This document shows positions 1-8,070 of a DNA stretch of 15,883 bases, one piece after another. The notes beneath the pieces are model-generated. The model made no database searches. It saw only the letters and a list, made by a program, of their open reading frames with translations, and had not been told where the DNA came from. Each line of letters opens with the position of its first letter. Within the stretch, counting starts at the first letter, position 1. The stretch covers positions 1 to 15,883 of the forward strand of contig JAFYLX010000063.1 in assembly GCA_017556895.1 (NCBI GenBank). Reading direction: 5' to 3'. The position numbers and the translations under genes were made by a program. The stretch comes from Bacillota bacterium. Its GTDB lineage: Bacteria > Bacillota_A > Clostridia > Peptostreptococcales > Anaerovoracaceae.

Positions 1-858
1 GGTGGTACTGGTACAGGTGCTGCACCAATCATCGCTAAGGCTGCTAGAGATATGGGCATCCTTACAGTAGGCGTTGTAACAAAGCCATTTACTTTCGAAG
101 GTGCTAAGAGAAGAAAACAGGCTGAACTAGGAATTGGTTTCCTAAAAAGATATGTTGACTCTTTAGTTGTAGTACCAAACGACAAACTTCTTCAAAATTG
201 TGAAAAGAATACATCAATGATCGATGCTTTCCGTATGGCTGATGACGTACTAAGACAGGGCGTACAGGGCATTTCCGATTTAATCTCCGACTTCGCACTT
301 ATCAACGTGGACTTTGCTGACGTTAAGTCCGTAATGACTGATAGAGGCATTGCTCACATGGGTACAGGCCGTGGTAAGGGTGAAAATAGAGCTAAGGATG
401 CAGTTAGATCCGCAATCGAAAGTCCATTACTTGAAACATCCATCGCTGGTGCTAAGGCAATCTTATTATACGTTGCAGGTGGTTACGATTTAGGTATGCT
501 TGAAGTGAGTGAAATCGCAAGCATGATCGAAGAACAGGCAGATAGAGATTGTATACTAATCTTCGGCGCTGCAGTAAGCGAAGAAATGGTAGACGAAGTT
601 GCTATCACAGTAATCGCTACAGGCTTTGAAGAAGCTGTTGAAGAAAAAGTAGTGGAAGAAAAGCCAGTAGTAACAGTTGGACTTGAAGCTAAGGAAGTAC
701 CTGCTGCTCCAGTAGTAGAAGAGCCAGCTAAAACAGAAGAAGGCGAAGTTGTATTTGGACAGGTTGAAGGTCTAAATGGAACTGAAAGAACACTTCAGGA
801 TATCCTGAGTGAAGAAGGCGGAAGCTCTAAGTTCGAGATTCCGGATTTTCTTAGATAG
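1..858 (+). CDS. ftsZ: Cell division GTPase FtsZ (5' truncated by window edge)
   Basis: Tubulin-like GTPase that polymerises at mid-cell to form the Z ring. The frame is open from base 1 and shows 285 residues. It begins inside the tubulin signature (GGTGTGAAP, residues 1-9), so roughly the first 100 residues lie upstream. The catalytic T7 loop [11 protein letters not shown] is at about 304-336, followed by the usual polymerisation domain ending near TVIATGF. After that comes an acidic Glu/Val/Pro-rich linker and a conserved C-terminal peptide, FEIPDFLR, the docking site for partners such as FtsA, SepF or ZapA-type proteins in other bacteria. A perfect hairpin follows 7 nt after the stop. The Z-ring gene zapA lies only about 4.4 kb downstream. 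Identity is secure. The internal ATG at 52 is not the start. Confidence 0.98.
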   Translation, partial: GGTGTGAAPIIAKAARDMGILTVGVVTKPFTFEGAKRRKQAELGIGFLKRYVDSLVVVPNDKLLQNCEKNTSMIDAFRMADDVLRQGVQGISDLISDFALINVDFADVKSVMTDRGIAHMGTGRGKGENRAKDAVRSAIESPLLETSIAGAKAILLYVAGGYDLGMLEVSEIASMIEEQADRDCILIFGAAVSEEMVDEVAITVIATGFEEAVEEKVVEEKPVVTVGLEAKEVPAAPVVEEPAKTEEGEVVFGQVEGLNGTERTLQDILSEEGGSSKFEIPDFLR

Positions 859-865
859 CTAATTG

Positions 866-890
866 GAGCCGGTTTTATATAAACCGGCTC
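866..890 (+). terminator. Perfect 10-bp hairpin after ftsZ, weak or partial terminator
   Basis: GAGCCGGTTT (866-875) pairs perfectly with AAACCGGCTC (881-890) around a 5-nt TATAT loop. The stem is stable and sits 7 nt after the ftsZ stop. What follows (TTGTGGTAAATTT) is not a clean U-tract, so termination may be partial, or the hairpin may protect the ftsZ mRNA 3' end. I found no convincing promoter between it and the methyltransferase gene, so some readthrough into the downstream operon is plausible. Confidence 0.6.
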
Positions 891-912
891 TTGTGGTAAA
901 TTTATATTTAAC

Positions 913-916
913 AGGA
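913..916 (+). promoter_or_regulatory. Ribosome binding site deciding the methyltransferase start
   Basis: AGGA at 913-916 lies 10 nt before ATG 927 but only 1 nt before the in-frame TTG at 918. Its position therefore favours ATG 927 as the start codon. Confidence 0.6.
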
Positions 917-926
917 ATTGTTCAAA

Positions 927-1703
927 ATGAGAGAAATTACTTCGAAGAACAACCAAATATTTAAAGATTTCCTAAAGTTAGAGACAAAAAAGTATCGAGA
1001 CAGATTTGGTCTTTACTTAATTGAAGGAGAAAATCTCATAGAAGAAGCTTACAAAAATGGAGCCGAATTTAGAGAAATCCTGATTAGGATGGGGGATGAG
1101 TCACGATTTATGAGGCCTTGGATGGACAAAGAAAACGTCTTTGTTGTTGAGCCAAAGCTCTTTAGTGAACTGGCTCAAACAGAAACCAGCCAAGGCATAA
1201 TCGCTTCAGTTAAGAAACCTACGCTTTCCCTGGACAAGTTTATTGAAAGCAAGTCACCGGGGAATTTTGTCGTTTTAGACAGACTGCAGGATCCGGGCAA
1301 CATCGGTACAATTATTAGAACTGCAGATGCTGCAGGGTACGAACTTGTGATTGCTATGAAGGGAACTGCAGACATCTTTTCGCCTAAAGTTGTTAGATCT
1401 GCTACTGGATCACTCTTTAGAGTACCAATAGCCTTTATAGACAACAACGAGCAACTCATAGAGTTTTGCCAAAAGGCAGGCAAGAAGCTTACTGCTACAT
1501 GTCTAGACGACAGCAAATTTTACTACGAAGAAGACTTGAAAGAAAACATCGCTTTAATAGTAGGCAACGAGGGCAATGGAATAGACCCTAGTCTTATTGA
1601 AAAATCCGATGTAAAAATAAAAATTCCAATGCAGGGCAGCATAGAATCACTAAATGCTGCAGTTGCGGCGGCAATAATCATGTATGAATCTGTTAGAAAA
1701 TGA
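927..1703 (+). CDS. SpoU/TrmH-family 2'-O-ribose RNA methyltransferase (YsgA/RlmP-like)
   Basis: SAM-dependent methyltransferase of the SPOUT (trefoil-knot) class, 258 residues, close to the family norm. Residues 1-100 form the substrate-binding N-terminal domain seen in RlmB-like members. Motif 1 is DRLQDPGNIGTIIRTADAAG (about 118-137, with Asn125 and catalytic-type Arg131). Motif 2 is GNEGNG (213-218). Motif 3 is IPMQGSIESLNAAVA (from 233), the SAM-binding knot. In Bacillus subtilis the related gene ysgA also lies directly upstream of pheS, and its product methylates 23S rRNA. The position here suggests the same orthologue group, but the target nucleotide is inference. ATG 927 is preferred over TTG 918. 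The gap to pheS is 10 nt, and its TGA stop is part of the pheS ribosome binding site, so translation is probably coupled. Confidence 0.92.
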   Translation: MREITSKNNQIFKDFLKLETKKYRDRFGLYLIEGENLIEEAYKNGAEFREILIRMGDESRFMRPWMDKENVFVVEPKLFSELAQTETSQGIIASVKKPTLSLDKFIESKSPGNFVVLDRLQDPGNIGTIIRTADAAGYELVIAMKGTADIFSPKVVRSATGSLFRVPIAFIDNNEQLIEFCQKAGKKLTATCLDDSKFYYEEDLKENIALIVGNEGNGIDPSLIEKSDVKIKIPMQGSIESLNAAVAAAIIMYESVRK

Positions 1704-1705
1704 GG
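1702..1705 (+). promoter_or_regulatory. pheS ribosome binding site overlapping upstream stop codon
   Basis: GAGG (1702-1705) overlaps the TGA stop of the methyltransferase (1701-1703) and lies 8 nt before ATG 1714. It selects that ATG over the in-frame ATG at 1684, which lies inside the upstream gene and has no such site. Confidence 0.7.
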
Positions 1706-1713
1706 TTAAAAAA

Positions 1714-2736
1714 ATGCAAGAAAGATTAAAAGTAATTCTTGAAGAATCCAAAGCACAGTTAGAAAAGGCTGTTTCCCTTCAGGAAGCAGACGAAACAAGA
1801 GTTAAAGTCCTAGGTAAAAAGGGCGCTCTTACAGAAATTTTAAAGTCAATGGGTAAGCTTTCCCCAGAAGAAAGAAAGGAACTTGGTCAGGCAGCTAATC
1901 AGGTAAGAGCTGAAATCGAAGAGCTTCTTGCTGAAAAGATCGCTGAACTTAAGGAAAAGGAAAAGCAGGCTAAGCTTGCTGCAGAAGTTATCGACGTAAC
2001 TGAACCAGGTAAGGTTAATCAGTTAGGTAACAAGCACCCATTAACTATCACAATGGAAGAAATTTCTAAGGTATTCAAGTCCATGGGCTTCTCCTTAACA
2101 GAAGGTCCTGAAGTTGAAACAGTATTCAACAACTTCGACGGTCTAAACGCACCGGCAGACCACCCTGCAAGAGACTGGACTGATACTTTCTATATTTCAG
2201 AAGACACATTACTTAGAACACAGACTTCTCCTGTACAGGTAAGAACATTAAAGAGCCAGGAGCCACCTATCAGAGTATTCGCTCCAGGTAGAACTTTCCG
2301 TTGTGACACAGCTGACGCTACTCACTCTCCAATGTTCCATCAGGTTGAAGGCCTAGTAGTAGACGAAGGCATCACAATGGCTGACCTAAAGGGCGTTTTA
2401 GACAGCTTTGCTAAGCAGTTATTCGGTCCTGATACTAAGACTAAGTTCAGACCTCATCACTTCCCATTCACTGAACCTTCAGCAGAAATGGACGTATCTT
2501 GCTTCAAATGTGGAGGCAAGGGCTGCAGAGTATGTAAGGGCAGTGGCTGGATCGAAATTTTAGGTTGCGGTATGGTACATCCAAACGTACTTGCAGTTGG
2601 TGGTATTGATACAGAAAAGTACACTGGCTTCGCATTCGGTATGGGTGTAGAAAGAGTAGCAATGCTAAAGTATGGAATTGATGATATCAGATTGTTCTAT
2701 GAAAACGATATGCGTTTCATCGAGCAGTTCAAATAG
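1714..2736 (+). CDS. pheS: Phenylalanyl-tRNA synthetase alpha subunit
   Basis: Catalytic subunit of the (alpha-beta)2 enzyme that charges tRNA-Phe in the cytoplasm. 340 residues from ATG 1714, the usual bacterial length. An N-terminal helical coiled-coil arm (about 1-90) that contacts tRNA is followed by a class II synthetase core. Motif 2 is in GRTFRCDTADATHSPMFHQ and motif 3 is GFAFGMGVERVAMLKYG. The substrate-pocket segment FPFTEPSAEMDVS is intact. Within the core a small Cys module, C263-X2-C266-X4-C271-X2-C274, resembles a zinc knuckle. Many Clostridia-type PheS proteins carry it, while the E. coli form does not. An overlapping longer reading from ATG 1684 is rejected because ATG 1714 has the better-placed ribosome binding site. 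pheT follows after 14 nt. Confidence 0.98.
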   Translation: MQERLKVILEESKAQLEKAVSLQEADETRVKVLGKKGALTEILKSMGKLSPEERKELGQAANQVRAEIEELLAEKIAELKEKEKQAKLAAEVIDVTEPGKVNQLGNKHPLTITMEEISKVFKSMGFSLTEGPEVETVFNNFDGLNAPADHPARDWTDTFYISEDTLLRTQTSPVQVRTLKSQEPPIRVFAPGRTFRCDTADATHSPMFHQVEGLVVDEGITMADLKGVLDSFAKQLFGPDTKTKFRPHHFPFTEPSAEMDVSCFKCGGKGCRVCKGSGWIEILGCGMVHPNVLAVGGIDTEKYTGFAFGMGVERVAMLKYGIDDIRLFYENDMRFIEQFK

Positions 2737-2750
2737 GGAGGTAGTGAGAG

Positions 2751-5216
2751 ATGATAGTTTCACTTGAATGGTTAAAAGATTATACAGAAGTAAATGTTAG
2801 TCCAGAAGAATTCTGTGACAGAATGATTATGTCCGGCTCCAACTTAGAAACTATGGAAAACGTAGGCGTTGACATGGAAAATGTTGTAGTTGGTAGAATA
2901 GAAAAAATCGAAAAGCACCCTGACGCTGACAAGTTAGTTGTTTGCCAGCTAAACGTTGGAAAAGATGAACTAGTTCAGATCGTAACAGGTGCTAAGAACG
3001 TATTCGAAGGCGCATATGTTCCAGTAGCTCTTGATGGAGCAAGAATCCCTGGCCCTCTTCATGGACAGCCAAAAGTTGAAGGTGGCGTTACAATCAAGGC
3101 TGGTCAGCTAAGAGGTGTTGATTCTCACGGTATGCTTTGTTCCTTCGGCGAATTAGGATTCGAAGACAAGGTAGTTCCAGTGAACCAGAGAGAAGGCATC
3201 TGGATTCTTGGCGGAGAATATCCACTAGGAATGGACTTTGCTGAAGCTTTAGAATTAAAGGATCAGATTATCGACTTCGAAATCACTCCAAACAGACCTG
3301 ACTGCTTATCCATGATTGGTATGGCAAGAGAAGCTGCTGCTACTTTCGGCACTAAGCTTGGTTATCCAGAAACTCAGTGCAAGAGTGAAGAAGGAAACGC
3401 AGCAGACTACATCGATGTAGAAATCAAATCCGACCTTTGCAAGCGCTATATCGCTAGAATCGTAAAGGACGTTAAGGTAGAAGACTCCCCATGGTGGTTA
3501 CAGAGAAGACTTATCCACGCTGGAATGAGACCTATCAACAACATCGTAGATATTACAAACTTCGTAATGCTTGAATATGGTCAGCCACTTCACGCTTTCG
3601 ATATTAAGAGCATTGCAGGTTCTAAAATCGTAGTAGATACAGCAGAAGACGGAGCTAAGTTCACAACACTAGATGGAACTGAAAGAACTCTTGACGAAAT
3701 GATGCTTATGATCAACGATGCTGAAAAGCCAGTTGCAGTAGCAGGTGTTATGGGTGGTCTAAACTCCGAAATCGAAGCTGATACAAATACAATCGTTATC
3801 GAGTCCGCAAACTTCGTAGGTGGTAGCGTAAGAACAACTGCTAAGAGACTTGGTCTTCGTACAGAAGCGTCTTCCCGTTACGAAAAGGGTATTGACCCTA
3901 ACCTATGTAAGGCTGCAGCTGACAGAGTTTGCTACTTAATCGAACTTATCGGTGCAGGTAAAGTTGTAGGCGGAAGCGTTGACGTTTACCCAGCTCCTGA
4001 AGCAGCTAAGACTGTTAAGGGAAGAGTAAGCAGAATCAATGGCGTACTTGGTATCGAATTAACTAGAGAACAGATGGTTAATTACTTCGAAAGCCTTGAA
4101 ATGAAGGTTGAAGGCGAAGGCGATGAACTATTAGTAACTGCTCCAACAGTTAGACAGGATATCGAAATCGAAGAAGATTTAATCGAAGAAGTAGCAAGAC
4201 TATATGGTTACGATGTTCTTCCTGTAACTATTCCAAAGGGTAACAACGAATCCACTCAGTCCTACGAAAGAGACATCAAGGATTTAGCTAGAGACGTAAT
4301 GTGTTCATTAGGTGCTAACGAAATCCAGACTTACTCCTTCGTAAGCCCTAAGGGTGTAGATAGCGTGAGAATTGACGAAGACTCATGGGAAAGAGCATTC
4401 GTAAGAATCTTAAACCCACTTGGTGATGAAACATCCGTAATGAGAACAATCCTTCTTCCAGGTATGATGGAAGTTCTTGCAAGAAACTTCAAGAGAAACA
4501 GAGAAGCTGTAAGAGCATTCGAAATCGGTAACACATTCATGGTTAACCTATTAAACGAAAAGGCTCTTCCTACAGAAACAGACTCCATGTGTATCGGTTT
4601 CTACGGTAAGGATGAAGACTTCTTCACACTTAAGGGAACAATTTGCGAACTTCTTGGCAAGCTTGGCATCAAGGACCTAGAATTCATTCCTGAATCCGAA
4701 TACGGTCCATATCACCCAGGCAGATGCGCAAGAATCGTTACTAAGGAAACAATCGTTTCCCCTGACTGCAACGGTTTTGAAGAAGAGTACGTTGAACTTG
4801 GTATCATGGGCGAAATCCACCCAGACGTAATGGAAAATTACGAAATTGATACTCGTTGCTACGCAGCAGAATTATTCTTCAACGTGGTTACAGACCTTGC
4901 TAATACAGAAAAGGCATTCAAGCCACTTCCTAAGTACCCTACAATGTCCAGAGACCTTGCTTTCGTTGTAGATGAAACAATGACAGTAGGCGAAATCGAA
5001 GCGGTTATCAAATCTGCAGGCGGCGAAATCTTAAGAGATGTTAAGCTATTCGACGTATACAGAGGACCACAGGTTGGCGAAAATAAGAAGAGCGTTGCGT
5101 TCGCTTTAACATACAGACATGATGAAAAGACATTAACAGACGAAGATGTTAATAAAGTTCAGAATGCTATCTTAGAAGCTCTTGAATCAGCATTAGACTT
5201 AACTTTAAGAGCATAA
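2751..5216 (+). CDS. pheT: Phenylalanyl-tRNA synthetase beta subunit
   Basis: Beta subunit of PheRS, needed for tRNA binding and for editing of mischarged Tyr-tRNA-Phe. 821 residues, near the normal length of about 800. Order of domains: an N-terminal segment MIVSLEWLKDYT; an EMAP-II-like OB tRNA-binding domain (about 40-155, HPDADKLVVCQLNVG); B3/4 editing domain (about 210-400); B5 DNA-binding-like domain (about 420-490, ending EEVARLYGYDVLP); a core-like region; and a C-terminal ferredoxin-fold anticodon-binding (FDX-ACB) domain (about 725-821, PKYPTMSRDLAFVVDE). A strong GGGAGG site at 2736-2741 precedes ATG 2751. It is coupled to pheS, as expected for a 1:1 complex. No T-box or other attenuator lies upstream of the pair. 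Confidence 0.98.
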   Translation: MIVSLEWLKDYTEVNVSPEEFCDRMIMSGSNLETMENVGVDMENVVVGRIEKIEKHPDADKLVVCQLNVGKDELVQIVTGAKNVFEGAYVPVALDGARIPGPLHGQPKVEGGVTIKAGQLRGVDSHGMLCSFGELGFEDKVVPVNQREGIWILGGEYPLGMDFAEALELKDQIIDFEITPNRPDCLSMIGMAREAAATFGTKLGYPETQCKSEEGNAADYIDVEIKSDLCKRYIARIVKDVKVEDSPWWLQRRLIHAGMRPINNIVDITNFVMLEYGQPLHAFDIKSIAGSKIVVDTAEDGAKFTTLDGTERTLDEMMLMINDAEKPVAVAGVMGGLNSEIEADTNTIVIESANFVGGSVRTTAKRLGLRTEASSRYEKGIDPNLCKAAADRVCYLIELIGAGKVVGGSVDVYPAPEAAKTVKGRVSRINGVLGIELTREQMVNYFESLEMKVEGEGDELLVTAPTVRQDIEIEEDLIEEVARLYGYDVLPVTIPKGNNESTQSYERDIKDLARDVMCSLGANEIQTYSFVSPKGVDSVRIDEDSWERAFVRILNPLGDETSVMRTILLPGMMEVLARNFKRNREAVRAFEIGNTFMVNLLNEKALPTETDSMCIGFYGKDEDFFTLKGTICELLGKLGIKDLEFIPESEYGPYHPGRCARIVTKETIVSPDCNGFEEEYVELGIMGEIHPDVMENYEIDTRCYAAELFFNVVTDLANTEKAFKPLPKYPTMSRDLAFVVDETMTVGEIEAVIKSAGGEILRDVKLFDVYRGPQVGENKKSVAFALTYRHDEKTLTDEDVNKVQNAILEALESALDLTLRA

Positions 5217-5231
5217 TTTAGGGAGATAACA

Positions 5232-5705
5232 ATGGAAAACAACAAGGTTAAAGTAAGAATCTACGGTCAGGAATACACTATCGCAGGTGAAAGAGACGAA
5301 GAAACTATTAGAAAAGTTGCAGGCCATGTAAATGATAAGATGCGTGAACTTGGACGCGGATTCTCAAGTAATGGCCAGGGCACCCTTGCTGTTTTGACAG
5401 CTCTTAATATTGCAGACGAATACTTTGGGGCGCTTGAAGATATTCAGCGCCTTGAAGATACAAAGGCACAGCTTGAGAAGGATGTTCAGCATTATATCAA
5501 GATGTGGGATGAAGCAAAGAAGAGCTTTGTTCAGTACAAAGACAATGCAGCAAAGGTTGCAGATGAAAAACAGAAAAGTGAAGAAAAATACAAAGACCTT
5601 GAAGCGAAGTGCAGTGAATTTGAGAATATGTTCTTCGACCTTCAAATGGAAAATCTTCAGCTAAAAAACGAATTAGAAAAGTATAAGAGGGCAAATGAAA
5701 TCTAA
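5232..5705 (+). CDS. zapA: Z-ring associated protein ZapA, long coiled-coil form
   Basis: Cytoplasmic positive regulator that bundles and stabilises FtsZ filaments. 157 residues. The N-terminal ZapA domain (about 1-95) contains KVRIYGQEYTIAG and the helix with HVNDKMRE and ALNIADEYF. The rest is a continuous Glu/Lys-rich coiled coil to the C-terminus. Classical ZapA proteins are about 85-110 residues, so the coiled coil is extended by roughly 50. AGGGAG at 5220-5225 gives a 6-nt spacing to ATG 5232. The 3' end overlaps mutS2 by 11 nt, implying translational coupling. zapA near pheST and mutS2 is a recurring Firmicutes arrangement, which supports the call despite low sequence conservation in this family. 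Confidence 0.9.
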   Translation: MENNKVKVRIYGQEYTIAGERDEETIRKVAGHVNDKMRELGRGFSSNGQGTLAVLTALNIADEYFGALEDIQRLEDTKAQLEKDVQHYIKMWDEAKKSFVQYKDNAAKVADEKQKSEEKYKDLEAKCSEFENMFFDLQMENLQLKNELEKYKRANEI

Positions 5706-8067
5706 AGCATTAAAGACACTAGAATACAATAAAATAATTGAACTACTGTCAGGACAGGCAACTTCAAAGCCGGCGAAAGAGCAGCTTTTAAAATTACAGC
5801 CAATGACAAATCTTGGTGATATTAGAGACGCTCTAGCTGAGACTAGCGAGGCTGTCCGTGTTATCATGCTTAAAGGCTCAGCACCGCTAGGCCAGATTTA
5901 TGATATTGAAGATTCTCTTTATTTTGCGAGAAAGGGCGGAAGCCTTACTATGAGGCAGCTTCTGCAGGTTCTGTATAACCTAAAGGTTACAAGCAATATC
6001 ATCACTTTCCTAAAGAGTGATTTGCCACCGCTTCCTATACTAGACAGCATTAGAGAAGTTCTTGTTACCTTCCCTAGACTCGTAGAAAACATCGATAGAT
6101 GTATAATCTCAGAAGACGAGATGTCAGACAACGCTTCACCCGAACTTAAGAGTATTAGAAGAAGCATTGCGAGACAAAATGATGCTATTAAGAATAGACT
6201 AAACAATATTATGAATTCTGCGGATAACAAGGGTTATCTGCAGGATTCACTTATCACCATCAGAGATGGAAGATATGTAGTTCCTGTAAAGGCGGAGCAC
6301 AGGGGCAAAGTTCCCGGAATCGTGCACGACCAGTCTTCTACAGGGCAGACAATTTTTATTGAGCCGCAGGTAATTGTAAACTTAAATAACGAACTCAGAG
6401 AATTGGAACTTGCGGAGAGAGTGGAAATCGAAAGAATACTTGCTGAATTATCATCAAATGTTGCAGAACATTTCCACGACATCATGAATAACCAGAAATT
6501 ACTTATCACGCTAGATATGATCTTCGCAAAGGGTAAGTTTTCTCTCCTTGTTCGTGGCGAAGAACCTGAAATGGCAGAAGATGGAGAGCTTATATTAAAG
6601 CAGGCTAGACATCCTCTAATCGATTTAAAGAAGGTAGTGCCTATCAATGTGAGCGTAGGGGGACGTTACAAGACATTAGTGGTAACCGGTCCTAATACCG
6701 GCGGTAAGACTGTAACCCTCAAGACTACAGGCTTACTTGTGCTTATGGCACAGAGTGGGCTTCACATTCCGGCCCTTTCTACTAGTAGGATTCCTGTTTT
6801 TCACCAGGTGTTTGCAGACATCGGCGATGAACAGAGTATCGAGCAGAGCTTGAGTACCTTCTCATCTCACATGAGAAACATAGTTGAGATTATTGACAGC
6901 GTTGATAACAAGTCTTTAGTTCTTGTGGACGAACTTGGTGCTGGTACGGATCCGACAGAAGGTGCGGCACTCGCAATCGCCATTTTAGAAAAAATCAAGG
7001 GTTGGGGAGCATACACAATAGCGACAACCCACTATAACGAGTTGAAAAAGTACGCTCTTTCTCAGGAAGGAGTCGAGAATGGGTCTATGGAGTTTGACAT
7101 CAACACTCTAAGCCCGACATATAGATTGTTTATTGGGATTCCAGGTAAATCTAATGCCTTTGAAATCTCAAGAAAACTTGGTCTTTCAGAAGATCTAATT
7201 GAAAGGTCACAGCAGCTTCTTGAAAGAGGAGATATCGAGTTCGAAGATGTTCTTGATTCTATCGAAAAGGATAAGAAGAGAGCGGAAGCTGAAAGAGACG
7301 AGGCCATCTTGCTTAATATTTCCATGAAAAAGAAGATTGAAGAACTAGAAAAGAGACAGGCTAAACTGGAAGAACAAGAAAAGAAAATTATCAGTAAGGC
7401 CAAGGAAGAGGCCAGAGATATTCTTAGAGAAGCCAGAGAAACAGCTACTGATGTTAGCAAAGAACTCCGCGAACTTAACAAGATTGGTAGCTTAGGCGAA
7501 AGAAACAAGAGGTTTGATAAGAGCAGGAAGAAGCTTAAAGACGCCGAAGAAAGAGTTTCAGAAAAACTCATAAGGCGTGTTAATCAGGCACCTGTTAATA
7601 TAGATGACCTGAAAGTTGGAGACCAGGTTAGGGTTCTTACTCTTGACCAGATTGGCGAAGTACTGACAAAACCGGATGAAAAGGGCGATTTAGCTGTTAA
7701 AATCGGTATAATGAAGGCTAACATAAACATTAAGGACTTGATGTTTATTGAACAAGAAAAGCCTGTACAAGCTCCAAAAACTAGCAAATATGGTAATCTA
7801 TACAAGTCAAAGGCTCAGAATATTTCAATGTCCATCAATGTACAAGGTAAGAACCTTGATGATGCCACAATGGATGTAGATAAGTATCTTGATGACGCTT
7901 TTATGGCAGGTCTTAAGGAAGTAACTATCATCCACGGCAGAGGCGAGGGCATCCTAAAGGATGGACTTAGAAATCTGTTTAGAAGACATAAACATGTTGC
8001 TTCTTACAGAAAAGGAAAGTATAACGAAGGCGGAGAAGGCGTTACTATCGTAACTTTAAAGGAGTAA
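5695..8067 (+). CDS. mutS2: MutS2 family ATPase with C-terminal Smr domain
   Basis: MutS2 is a homodimeric ABC-type ATPase without the MutS mismatch-recognition domain. Family roles include suppression of recombination and, in B. subtilis, splitting of collided ribosomes. 790 residues, normal length. Residues about 1-320 are the core/lever and clamp region. The ATPase has Walker A GPNTGGKT (332-339) and Walker B LVLVDELGAGTD (Asp412-Glu413). A long charged coiled coil spans about 515-625, then a KOW-like segment (LKVGDQVRVLTLDQIGEVL, about 638-690), then a C-terminal Smr domain (about 712-790). The Smr domain has HGRGEG (747-752), but the usual LDLRG is replaced by INVQG (714-718). ATG 5695 overlaps the end of zapA, and GAGG at 5687-5690 is the likely ribosome site. 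Identity is secure; nuclease activity is doubtful. Confidence 0.97.
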   Translation: MKSKALKTLEYNKIIELLSGQATSKPAKEQLLKLQPMTNLGDIRDALAETSEAVRVIMLKGSAPLGQIYDIEDSLYFARKGGSLTMRQLLQVLYNLKVTSNIITFLKSDLPPLPILDSIREVLVTFPRLVENIDRCIISEDEMSDNASPELKSIRRSIARQNDAIKNRLNNIMNSADNKGYLQDSLITIRDGRYVVPVKAEHRGKVPGIVHDQSSTGQTIFIEPQVIVNLNNELRELELAERVEIERILAELSSNVAEHFHDIMNNQKLLITLDMIFAKGKFSLLVRGEEPEMAEDGELILKQARHPLIDLKKVVPINVSVGGRYKTLVVTGPNTGGKTVTLKTTGLLVLMAQSGLHIPALSTSRIPVFHQVFADIGDEQSIEQSLSTFSSHMRNIVEIIDSVDNKSLVLVDELGAGTDPTEGAALAIAILEKIKGWGAYTIATTHYNELKKYALSQEGVENGSMEFDINTLSPTYRLFIGIPGKSNAFEISRKLGLSEDLIERSQQLLERGDIEFEDVLDSIEKDKKRAEAERDEAILLNISMKKKIEELEKRQAKLEEQEKKIISKAKEEARDILREARETATDVSKELRELNKIGSLGERNKRFDKSRKKLKDAEERVSEKLIRRVNQAPVNIDDLKVGDQVRVLTLDQIGEVLTKPDEKGDLAVKIGIMKANINIKDLMFIEQEKPVQAPKTSKYGNLYKSKAQNISMSINVQGKNLDDATMDVDKYLDDAFMAGLKEVTIIHGRGEGILKDGLRNLFRRHKHVASYRKGKYNEGGEGVTIVTLKE

Positions 8068-8070
8068 TAG

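Noticed and set aside
918..926. TTG at 918 as methyltransferase start
   Set aside because: The ribosome site ends 1 nt before it; ATG 927 is better placed.
1684..1713. ATG 1684 as pheS start
   Set aside because: It lies inside the upstream gene without a ribosome site; ATG 1714 has GAGG at 8-nt spacing and gives the normal PheS length.
7062..7571. Long minus-strand reading frame inside mutS2
   Set aside because: It is the Ser/Leu-rich antisense of the Lys/Glu-rich coiled coil; no ribosome site or family pattern is seen.
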